Shown here: one piece after another, positions 1 through 11,304 of the stretch
Position numbering within the stretch: the first letter of the stretch is position 1
Layout of the letters: each line of letters starts with the position of its first letter
Assembly: GCA_001599715.1 (NCBI GenBank)
Contig: BCHU01000001.1
Location: 2,217,634 to 2,281,633, forward strand
Direction: 5' to 3'
Length of the DNA stretch: 64,000 nucleotides
DNA from: Phaeotremella fagi
Taxonomy: Eukaryota; Basidiomycota; Tremellomycetes; Tremellales; Phaeotremellaceae
The notes under the pieces: model-generated
Seen by the model: only the letters and a program-made list of their open reading frames with translations
Databases searched by the model: none
What the model was told of the DNA's origin: nothing
Made by a program: the position numbers and the translations under genes

Positions 1-382
1 AGCTGCTTTAACAGATTCAACTGCACCGATAGCGTCTAAGAGATATCGCTTCATTAAGCCTTGTCATGATGGGAGATAGGAATGACTACTCACCACCCTG
101 TGCTACTTCACTACCTTGACTAGGAAGTTCGACGAAAACGACATCGCCTAATGCCTTTTGAGCGTATTCGGTGATACCCACTGTTCCTATGTTGGAGGAT
201 TTATCGAATTTGACCCATTCATGATCTGTCGTGAAGCGGGCTATCTTGGTGGTTAACTAACGCCTGTGATTGGGACATTGATGGAGACACCTACTTGAAA
301 CGAATCTTAGGGTTTGAGTGTATCTCGCTTTCGGGATTGGGAGGGATTTGAGAACGGTACTTCTGAGTCTTAGAGCGAACAT
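1..382 (-). CDS. GCV3: Glycine cleavage system H protein (partial, C-terminus off the window)
   Basis: This is the lipoyl-carrying H protein of the mitochondrial glycine decarboxylase complex. It shuttles the aminomethyl group between the P, T and L proteins. Three exons are readable on the minus strand: 382-295 (start ATG, arginine-rich mitochondrial presequence), 240-94 and 35-1, with 54- and 58-nt introns. Splicing gives [11 protein letters not shown], then [20 protein letters not shown], then [13 protein letters not shown]. These are the hallmark blocks of the family, and ESVKAA holds the lipoylated lysine. The remaining C-terminal part lies before base 1. It is divergent from MIR1 across about 380 bp. 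Identification is confident; the exon joins rest on consensus splice sites and frame. Confidence 0.93.
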
Positions 383-763
383 TGTGGTCTGAATGGATGT
401 GTGAGTAGATGGGGGGATGTTTGCCTTGTTTTTTTTTCTCTGTATTATATTACCACTGGACTAATTTCCAAGAATCTAATCTGAATTCACGATATTCACG
501 TACAGATTGGAAATAGTGGAGGAGAGGAGGGGGTTTTAACTGGGTGGACTGATTAAGTTATTCAGATAACACCGCCACATCGGCTTTTCGGAGTTTAAAT
601 CCGGAGATGTACGGAATGGCAGTGAATTATGTTGCCGCTTTTTGAGGAGTAGCTGGTGGTGGTCATCGTTTTTTTATTCTTGTTTTCTATTACTCATTCA
701 TATTCATATTCATATCACTCTCTCATCACCACTCTTAACACCACCACCTCCATCCCACACACA
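383..763. promoter_or_regulatory. Shared divergent promoter region of GCV3 and MIR1
   Basis: These 381 bp separate two divergently transcribed genes for mitochondrial proteins, so the stretch must carry both promoters and leaders. It has T-rich tracts near 429-440 and a short hexamer repeat (TATTCA-like, about 693-716) just upstream of the MIR1 ATG. No specific factor site can be assigned by eye. Confidence 0.5.
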
Positions 764-2190
764 ATGTCACCATACAGACCTAACCCATTCTTCGCCCCAA
801 CCTCCTCCTTCTTCCTCCCATCCGTCGGAGACAAAGTTGATCAAGCAACCGCTCAAGCTAAAGCTTACGGTAAAGACGCTGAAGCCAAAGCTAAGGAATT
901 AGCTGCTAAAGCTGAAAACAAATTCTACGACGCCAAGGAAGCTACTAAAGATGCCGTCAGCGCTAACCCAACCGGTATCGATCTTTACTCAAGGTGAGTT
1001 GGAGAGTTGACAATCGATTTCTATCCTAACACACTCTCTAGATTCGCTTTGGCTGGTGCTCTTGGTTGTGCCGTTACCCACGGTGCTCTTACCCCAGTCG
1101 ATGTTGTCAAGACCAGAATCCAACTTGAACCAGAAGTCTACAACAAGGTAAGAATTAAATCTTTTTTTTCGCCGAAAGGAACCCCACTTAACACCTCCAC
1201 TCCATAGGGAATGGTCACCGGTTTCCGTCAAGTTATCGCTGCTGAAGGTGCCGGAGCCCTTCTTACAGGTCTCGGACCAACAATCTTGGGTTACTCTTTA
1301 CAAGGTGCCCTCAAGTTCGGTGGATACGAATTCTGGAAAAAGGCTGCCATCGATTACTTGGGTGTTGACAAAGCTCGTGAAAACCGTCAAGCTATCTACC
1401 TCGGAGCTTCAGCTATCGCTGAATTCTTCGCTGATATCGCTTTATGTCCATTGGAAGCTACCCGTATCAGATTAGTTTCTCAACCAACTTTCGCTAACGG
1501 TCTCATGGGTGGTTTCGCACGTATCGCACGTGAAGAAGGTCTCGGTGGTTTCTACGCTGGTTTCGGTCCAATCTTGTTCAAACAAGTTCCATACACCATG
1601 GCTAAATTCGCTGTGTAAGTGAAACACGTCATGTCCAAATAGTCATTCCCTAACCCCACCACCTTAGCTTCGAAGTCGCTTCAGAAAAAATCCTCGCAGC
1701 CACTGGTAAATCAAAGGACTCTCTCACCCAAGGTCAATCAACTGGTCTTAACCTTTCAGCTGGTTTGATCGCTGGTATGGCCGCTGCCGTCATCTCCCAA
1801 CCAGCCGACACTTTACTCTCAAAGATCAACAAGACCAAAGGTCTCCCAGGTCAATCTGTCACTTCAAGATTGATCACCATGGCTGGTCAACTCGGTGTTT
1901 CTGGTTTGTTCACCGGAATGTCTGCTCGTTTGGTCATGATCGGTACACTTACCGCTGGTCAATTCTTGATCTACGGTGATATCAAGAAAGCCCTTGGTGA
2001 GTTAACTTTCTTGCCCCGTCATTTCATCATGTTTCATCTTTTTCTGTCAAACCTTAAATTTTTCAAAAACGGTTTTTTTTAATCAAATCTTAATCACTCT
2101 TCTCCGTTTAAAATGTTCTGAGATACTCATGCTGACTCGTTTGTTCCAGGTGCTAAAGGAGGAGCCGAAATTGCCGCCGTTCCCAAGTAA
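764..2190 (+). CDS. MIR1: Mitochondrial phosphate carrier
   Basis: A 370-aa member of the mitochondrial carrier family that imports inorganic phosphate with protons across the inner membrane for ATP synthesis. Five exons: 764-993, 1042-1147, 1208-1614, 1668-1996 and 2150-2190. Three carrier repeats are visible, each with its signature: [21 protein letters not shown] and [12 protein letters not shown]. The first two follow the P-x-[DE]-x-x-[KR] pattern of phosphate carriers. About 80 residues precede repeat 1 and include an alanine/lysine-rich, probably helical stretch. The last exon encodes only about 13 residues, and the intron before it is the longest (153 nt). The start is the first ATG in a CCACC-rich leader. 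The paralogous PIC2 type is the alternative name; the family itself is certain. Confidence 0.93.
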
Positions 2191-2519
2191 ATTCAACCCA
2201 CCACCCTCAATTCAATGTCTTCCCGTTTTACCTCGATTGAATAGAATTTCTTAAAAATATATATAAAAAGTAAACTCTTTTTTGTCTCCATATTCTTTAT
2301 CCTTCCTCTTCCCTCTCATGCTTGATAGAGTTAGTTTGTTAGTCAGTCTACGTTAATGATGGTTATGCACCCTGCTCTCGTATTTTGTTACTGCATGATT
2401 CACCATTTCGTATATGATAGATCGTGATTGCAGACATTTTGAGGATGATGGCGGTGCCACGTTGACGATTCATCTTTGCTGTACAAGTATGTACGTTCCT
2501 CAACAATTCAGAGTCCGAA

Positions 2520-2885
2520 CTACAAACTTCCCAACAACTTATTCTCGAACCCAACAATATCCTCCTCAGTCTCCAACATGAATTTGTATTCCCATCGATA
2601 CCCCCGAGCAAGATTATCACAGAACCTACTAATCTCCAACATAGTCTCACAAAGTGAATTTTCAACACCATCAACAAACTCCTCGACACTGACGTTATCG
2701 GCCTTTGGATGGTTAAACGTACTCTTTCGGCATCTGAGAGCTACAATCGCTCGAACTGCAGTGAACTTATGAGTTTGCTGGGTACAGAACAGATAAGGAT
2801 GTCAGTTAAACCTTTGTTGATGTTTGGTCTAGAAACGAAAAATCCAAGATTACTCCAACACCTTGCAACAAAAGTTCAAGGGCAT
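2520..2885 (-). pseudogene. Degenerate third copy of the 3-5 kb tandem family
   Basis: A minus-strand open stretch from 2777 to a TAG at 2520 reads as ordinary protein. It contains ETMLEISRFCDNLARGY and EYKFMLETEEDIVGFENKLL. The second half lines up with the helical C-terminal part of the gene at 4297-4962 (KFEYLEAYSRG and LEKLKTAESELVAS). A plausible upstream mini-exon starts at an ATG at 2885, joined through an intron that ends TACCCAG just before 2777. The N-terminal PGWFEAG-type half of the family is missing here, and the copy stops earlier than its relatives. I read it as a truncated relic, but it could be a short live gene. No function is known. Confidence 0.4.
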
Positions 2886-3080
2886 GGAGCAGCTGTACCA
2901 GCACAAACGATGAGTCTGAAGCTGTGAATCAGAACTATATGGGGTGATGCACTTGGTCATTAAATACATTCTACTACCACAAATAGCCGATCAAATCGTT
3001 TCCTTCCTCTGGACTGCCAATTATTCCTCTTCCACTTCTTAGACCCTTCACCCAATTAAACTCTTGATGAAGCATCATCC

Positions 3081-3602
3081 TCAAATTTTACTTAATTGTG
3101 AGCAAAGTTCAGAGCTGTAGTTCATCCATATAATCAAAAGTTGTTGACTGTCTTTCAAACTTCCAAGAGAAAACTTTTCCCCTTCTTGATACTTTTCCGA
3201 AACCTCTCGAACGGCTTTGTCTAGATTTTCCAATCTCTCCTTTGTCTGAAGCTCCCACATACGAGCATAGCACCTAATTTCCGCCATATCCGCCTTATAA
3301 GAGTCGTCTATAGTATGACAAGCTAAAATCGTGAATCTCTATCTATCAACAAAATCTTGGCGATAAGAACCTGAAGTAGAGTAGTTCTCAACTAACCAAT
3401 TCCAATCCTCCTCCGTACTTTCTATTATGTCTTGCATGAGAAATTTTCCCTCCTGAGTGAAACGACTTGTCCCTTTCCCAACATCCTCTTCTTTGGTGAA
3501 GTATTTAGAGGAGAACTCTTTGAACTCATTGGAATTCTTCCAGTTCGTTCCACCCTCGAACCAAGCGGGATAAGGTGGTTTTGAAATTCTTGACTTGTTC
3601 AT
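3081..3602 (-). pseudogene. Tandem-family gene interrupted by one in-frame TAG
   Basis: The frame starts at the ATG at 3602 and runs intronless to 3081 (174 codons), broken only by a TAG at 3341-3339. At the aligned place the neighbour copy (4297-4962) reads DRWRF with TGG; here it is DR-stop-RF with TAG. That is a single G-to-A change. Past the stop the same frame continues as convincing protein (MWELQTKERLENLDKAV, then SSELCSQL near the end). The N-terminus (PAWFEGG, EFSSKYF, WLVENYS) matches the neighbour. The sibling's intron is absent at the homologous WxW position. The copy therefore makes either an 87-aa truncated protein or nothing. Function unknown. Confidence 0.65.
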
Positions 3603-3630
3603 TAGAGGAGCTTCGATAAGAGAAAGAAAG

Positions 3631-3754
3631 AAAGATTGGAAGACCAGAAAATGTTTATTTCCTTGTATATAAATACAGTACTTACATCATAACAGCGCTC
3701 CTCCTCCTTTTAGACGATGTCTTAGCGAGATGAAAGGACAGTGTACGCTAGCTG
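3631..3754 (-). repeat. Duplicated promoter segment, copy 1
   Basis: This stretch upstream of the interrupted gene closely matches 5012-5128 upstream of its intact sibling. Shared blocks include AAAGATTGGAAGACCA, CAGCGCT, CCTCCTTTTAGAC and AGTGTACGCTAGCT in the same order and spacing. The duplication thus carried the promoter as well as the gene. Confidence 0.75.
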
Positions 3755-4227
3755 CAGTAAAACGGTTTACATCACAATGTGGCACATCTTTTGTCTGGAT
3801 AGCAGGAATTCAAATGCACATTCATATCCTTGATCCAGTATCAACGGACCTACCCTCCTATCAAGTTCCGAGAATATTTTAAAGATGGTTGCTCAGGTAG
3901 TCATCACATACTGTTGTTATATGATATTATAATGTGTGTCCTTCAAATCTATACACATTATGCGAAAACAACTCCCTGCGGACTCGTTCATTGTCCATCC
4001 TTCCCCAACCATCCCTCCACAATCCCTAGAATAACGAAACAAACTTCGACCGCTCCACCACAGGCTTAGTAACTGTCTTTTCCGACTTCCAGCTTCTTGA
4101 TGGTGCGTTTCATCTCTGATATCTTTCGTTCAATAATCGAAGTCGAACAGATACAGAATGTGCATTACACTGGAAGTTACGGTTGTTGCAACGATTCTGA
4201 CGGTAATTAAACCAGTATCATCACTCG

Positions 4228-4256
4228 TTCTCTCTCTCTCTCTCTCTATATATACA
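4228..4256. repeat. CT/TA microsatellite
   Basis: An uninterrupted TCTCTCTC... tract followed by TATATATA, in the 3' flank of the intact tandem-family gene. Simple-sequence repeat only. Confidence 0.8.
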
Positions 4257-4296
4257 CGGTCTACAAAATGTACAATTCATTCTCGGACGCAAGCAA

Positions 4297-4962
4297 TCAC
4301 TTTATAGACCTTCTTTCTCTCTGCTTTCTCTTATTATCCATTCCCCTACAAACCCCTAAATCCTGAACGACGCAACACAACTCTGAACATTCCTCCATAC
4401 TCGCCACAAGCTCACTCTCAGCGGTCTTCAATTTTTCTAAATCATCAGGATGGAGTACCCGGGCTTCGTTTTGAAATTTAATTGAAACTCCTCGACTGTA
4501 TGCTTCTAGATATTCGAACTTCGAACATGCTTTTGTAAGCCACTCGGAAGATGTTACACCGTCGCGAGTAACGACAGGGTTGAAATTGTGTTTTTCTGCT
4601 TGTGACATGGTTAGAATTGAGAATCTCCATCTATCGAGAAAGGTTTGTCTTTCTATACCGGACCTAGAGTAATTTTCAACTAACCATTGCTATAGTGAAA
4701 GAAAGCAGTTTTGAAATCATCTGGTCAGAACATTGATTTTTTTACGGCAAAGAGAGAAAACACTCACCCAATTAGCACCGGAAGATGATATGATTCTGCT
4801 CGCGAGCTCCCTTCCTTCTTTGGTGTAAAGGGTAACATAGCTGTCTACACCGTTGTCTACCTCCTCATCAGGCCTGAAATATCTGCTAGCAAACTCTGTT
4901 AACTCTTTTGAAGTCTCCCCATCAGATCCAGCCTCAAACCAACCAGGAATTCGTCTTGACAT
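4297..4962 (-). CDS. Unknown protein, intact member of the 3-5 kb tandem family
   Basis: Two exons (4962-4768 and 4689-4297) separated by a 78-nt GTGAGT...TATAG intron encode 195 aa. The open frame extends to a GTG at 4983, but the first ATG is 4962 and gives MSRRIPGWFEAG, which fits the sibling's PAWFEGG. The product looks soluble and largely helical, with no signal peptide or membrane segment. It has an aromatic N-terminal half (WFEAG, FASRYF, WLVENYS) and a charged C-terminal half (LHPDDLEKLKTAESEL), ending in a basic tail. I recognise no domain. The neighbours at 3081-3602 and 2520-2885 are damaged relatives, so this is the only apparently functional copy here. Confidence 0.75.
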
Positions 4963-5011
4963 GATCGATAAAATCTTTTTCACTGTCGCTCAATAAGAGA
5001 AAGAAAAAGAG

Positions 5012-5128
5012 AAAGATTGGAAGACCAAGTAAACATTTTTTCATTGTCTTTTAATACATCAGAACAGCGCTTTGCCTCCTTTTAGACCTCGACGTCTCAG
5101 ATGACTGAAAGGAGAGTGTACGCTAGCT
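5012..5128 (-). repeat. Duplicated promoter segment, copy 2
   Basis: This is the counterpart of 3631-3754, directly upstream of the intact family member. The conserved 3' block (GTGTACGCTAGCT) and the AAAGATTGGAAGACCA block suggest retained regulatory sites or a recent duplication. Confidence 0.75.
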
Positions 5129-5730
5129 ATGAAGAGTATTGTACAGTGCGAGTAAAATCTCCCCTTGTCTGGGCACTGTGTTTTGTTGTATGAGAGCTAA
5201 AACAGAGCTGAGACGTGTTAGAATATTGTGGCCACCTTTTTACACACTCCTCAAGGAGTAGATTTTGTTCACTGTCCGTAAACTCGATCCTATGTACTCT
5301 AAACTTTTCCTGTTAGACTAACATTAAGTACATTTCACAGAGGTTATGCTCAATTGGTGGACATGATGCTGTAAAATGTAGATAACTCTCGGTTTTATGG
5401 GGAAAGAACATTAGAAACGAGAGAGATTCCGTTTCCTAATTCTAATGCAGAGTTTTCGTTTTGTTTGTGACCTTTGTCATGAAAACAACGTAAAGAAGAA
5501 AAGACACTCCTGGTACAAGGATACTACAAAGATTGTCCATACAGCAGTGCCACGGCAGTTCTTGATACTGTATACTGTATCCAATACACTCGTACAGTCA
5601 ACATGCTAAAATATTCAATTACATCTACTGAAATACATTCATGAACTGTCAATAATATCGTTAAATACTCTACAGACCAATAAGAAAGCTGAAAAAGAAG
5701 AATAATCTACAATATATATCCACGCCCCGT
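5129..5730. other. Intergenic spacer
   Basis: No coding frame or RNA gene is supported here. It holds the distal promoter of the 4.3-5.0 kb gene and the 3' untranslated end of OPY2 (A/T-rich near 5570-5730). Confidence 0.5.
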
Positions 5731-7820
5731 TTAAACATCCAAATCCTTAGGTAAAGATGGTGTAGGTGGAATAACATCTTTGACCCCATGACCGAATTCA
5801 CTATTCCTATCAAAACTGAAATCGAATTCACTCAAACCTTCACTAGCCATCGACATGGCCAAAGTGTTTCTAGTAGGTTTATGACTGGTAGGTCCAGGTA
5901 AATTTGGTACGTCGTTTGGATCGCGAAACAAGAATTCGCTGGATAGGGAATCGGTGGTTGAATGTGCCGTGATTGGTCTAACGTGTTTGAACGATACCGG
6001 TGGTCTGTTGATTATTCCATTACCATTACCCAACATAGCTTGATCGAGGGTGGCTACCGATGTTGATTGTGGTAAATTAATTCCGTGCGAGTGGGAAGTT
6101 GATCCTGCTATTGGTGGTGGGATCATTGGGAAGGCACCAAGTAGAGAATCCGCAATTGATTTATATGAATTCATCGATTCACGTCGACTGGAATCCATGT
6201 ACAGCTGTGCAGGCGCTCGTGGTTGTTGAGTCATGTAGTTGTAATTGTCGTTTTCTGATTTCGTAGCTAAATATCTTGAAGTACCTTGGGTGGAGATACT
6301 ATCCCTAAAACCTAGGCTTCCCATTGAAAATCGTAAATCAGTTGATGCAGTCATTGGATCTTGTTCGTTTTCGTTTTCGTTGTCGTTCTCATCGAATCTA
6401 CGACTTGTCGGTGTGAGTGTTCGGATCGAAGGTTGACCAGATGCTTGACCTGAAGCATCGGATTCAACAGATAGAGAACCGAAAGTCCGTTGACTAGTCG
6501 GTGTCAAGCTACCACTACCGTTTCCATTAAGTTTATTGGTATCCGGTGGAACCAATCGACCAGTACTATAAACGACTTGACTAGCTGTAGAAATCTCAGC
6601 AAACGGATCAGACCTAACAGAACCATCAGGAGAATTTATCGATCCATTCCCTAAAACTTCCATAATCGGTCGATTACTACCGTTAACACCAGGTGAACCG
6701 AAAGAAACCATCTCAGCTTGTTGTAACCTCCCAATCTGAACTTGTTTACTTGTCATGATTTTCGGTGCGTCGACATAAAGATCAGATGAATTTCCAGATA
6801 AGAACGAAGGAGTTGCAGAAATTTCAGAAAGGAATGAAGCTCTAGAAGTCTTCGCGTATGTTGGCGATGGTACAAGATTCATTTGATCGTTGACGTTGAT
6901 GTTTTTAGCGTTCAAGCGTAAATCCAAACCAGGTTGTCTAGCAGGTCTTGCAGGTGGTGCTTGACCAGGTCTAAACAAATTTTGTCGAGCTGCGTCAAGC
7001 GTCCTCGCAGCTTCTGAAGTGAAATGACTGGTATCGACATGTAAATTGTCAGATGAGTGGCTAGGTGGAACCCATTGAATTGGGATGACGTTAGTCGATT
7101 GTGTTGATCCAGTACGTCCCGAAATCATACTTTGAGAATCAGCGAATGGGTTCGCAGCGTTATCCGCTTGATCCCCTTCCTGACCCAAATTGATGATACC
7201 CCTAGAAGCTCGATAAACTCTAACAGTAGCTCCGTTTTCATCTTGATATTCAACATCTGCTGGAACAGCGGCTAAAGGTGATCTACCTCTTGAAGCTGGA
7301 CGTGAAATCGGTGAAGGATGTGATGGACCGTTGGTTGATGAATGAGCTGATAGATTCGGTGAGTTCGGTTGAGAGAGTTGAAATCCTGCTGCTTCAGCTT
7401 TACGCGCTCGAGCAGCTAATTCCTCTAATCGATCTAAATCACGTCTCTAGGATTGAGTGGTCAGAAACAATTCCTTGAAGAAGCGACGGTCAAAGTGTTG
7501 CTCACCTTTTTCCTCCTGAGATACCAAAACAAAGCAACACTGAAAATAACTAGGACAGCAGCTATCGGACCAGCGATAACTCCCGGATTGATACCAGAGG
7601 AAGAAGAAGAGGTTGAAGATTTGATACAAGTGATGGTAGGACATTGGGAGCAGGTTCTGCAGGATTGTTAATAGGGGAAATTATCATTGGGAACGGTTTG
7701 ACAAACCTACCTAGAAGTTAAAATACAGTTCTCATCTGCAGCACAATTACATGTGGGTGATACATCGCATGTAACGCAATTATCTCTAGAGTAGAGGGTG
7801 AACGAAGAACGTGAATGCAT
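5731..7820 (-). CDS. OPY2: Opy2-type membrane anchor protein
   Basis: A 658-aa single-pass protein in three exons: 7820-7711, 7656-7506 and 7446-5731. The N-terminus carries the Opy2 cysteine cluster (CVTCDVSPTCNC, then ENCILTSRTCSQCPTITC). A transmembrane segment of about 23 residues follows (PGVIAGPIAAVLVIFSVALF), then a basic stop-transfer RRKK. The rest is a long, low-complexity Ser/Pro/Asn-rich cytoplasmic tail. In yeast, Opy2 tethers Ste50, and through it the MAPKKK, to the plasma membrane for HOG and filamentation signalling; that role is inferred from the family. The start was chosen because it gives the full cysteine cluster. A short extracellular domain without a cleavable signal peptide is normal for this family. 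Confidence 0.87.
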
Positions 7821-8869
7821 TTTTTGGATGGTTGGGAGGGTGTGGATTGTTGGTGGTGCTGAGGGCGCAGTCGTTGGTGTTGTTAAAAAGAATGTAAATG
7901 CTGATCAACCAGATCGTCGTTATCGTTTGACCACCACCTTGTCGTCAGTGATCAACAAAAGTAGATAACTACTTTATGATTGTTGAAGGCGAAGTAGAAT
8001 ATCAGATTCAGATCTCTGGATGAATCGCCGTTTTCAGCACAGATGCAATTGATGGGATGGATTTCCTAGCGCTAAAATAAAGGCGTTGTATCAAAGGATG
8101 ACAAGATTTGTGAAAGGATTCCTTGCCCTTTGTCCTCCGTGTACGAGTAGATGGTGTGTTGTGAGGATACCAAGCCAAGGCGATACTGATCCAAATGTAT
8201 TACTATCACTTTTGATGCCCACTTTGATAGTTTGGGTAAACAGCACAGAAATGACCAAGACGACCGATGGACCGAGCTTGACTTTATCGTTTCAAATTCG
8301 TACAATCGTAATGGGGTTGAACTTCCACCTGTGCGAGAGTGTGTATACGGGAACCAGCCCTTGTTTGATGTTGATGTTTGCTGATGATGATCCTGATGTG
8401 AAAAGAATGATTCGAACAAGAATGATAATGAAAATGAATGACTTGACTGCGCGACGCGTGTGAAAAAAAAAAAGAAATCAAAAACGAGGTTTTCACTTTC
8501 TGGAGTTTGAGACGACCTGCGTGCTCTTCTTTTTCTTTTTCAGTGTTCAATTGAGTGCAGTGGAGTGGTAAGTTATAAGATGGAATGGAATAGAATTGTA
8601 GGTTGTGAAGTTTGAACGTTGAACGTTGAAATAATTGAATTGATCGTCCTCAGTTATCTACTTTATCCTATGGATTTGGGGTTCTTACTCTCAACTACGG
8701 TGATCAGAGGCACCAGGTTTGGTAGGCATCCAGCCAAAAGCCAAAATATAAGCCTTTAGGTTAAAACAATTTGCTTGCATTCACTTTATACGAGTATCCA
8801 TCCACAATATTGCATTTCCATTCCCTCATGCATCATGACCATCAGTATCCCAAAGACTTTGATGACCGT
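7821..8869. other. Intergenic region between OPY2 and the phosphoglucomutase gene
   Basis: About 1 kb that holds the OPY2 promoter and leader and the 3' end of the phosphoglucomutase transcript. Overlapping open frames on both strands at 8072-8550 have low-complexity composition and no family resemblance, so I call no gene. A 12-base A run lies near 8463. Confidence 0.45.
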
Positions 8870-10981
<2,112 letters not shown>

Positions 10982-11304
10982 ATTGCTGATATTGATTTAC
11001 TATTTGTTGGTTGAAAGAAGCTGAAAGCTGAAAGCGGAACTCAGCTACAGCTACACGTTCAAAGACGTCAGAGTGTCACGTGCAAGTGTCAATGCTCCAA
11101 GACCTATTGTGGGGCCCAAAGTGAGTCGGCGTTATACGGGACATAGTAGTGGCACAACCTTACTCCTCCCCCTTAAATGGGCTACTCAAATAAGTGTACC
11201 TGAATCAACAATATTATTTTTTGAAATTGAAATGGAAATGTACAGCAAGTTGAACGCGAAGCTGGAAGCTGGATCTTAGTGTAGTGTAGTGACCACCACC
11301 CACA
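10982..11304. promoter_or_regulatory. Divergent promoter region of phosphoglucomutase and ADE5,7
   Basis: 323 bp between two head-to-head genes. A CACGTG palindrome (E-box, core of bHLH sites such as Cbf1/Pho4) lies near 11076-11081. A GTGTAGTGTAGTG direct repeat sits just before the ADE5,7 ATG. No factor can be assigned with certainty. Confidence 0.45.

Noticed and set aside
8072..8550. Overlapping frames of 88-125 aa on both strands upstream of OPY2
   Set aside because: Their composition is low-complexity (KEKEEH, MIRTRMIMKMN), there are no splice or family cues, and the strands shadow each other.
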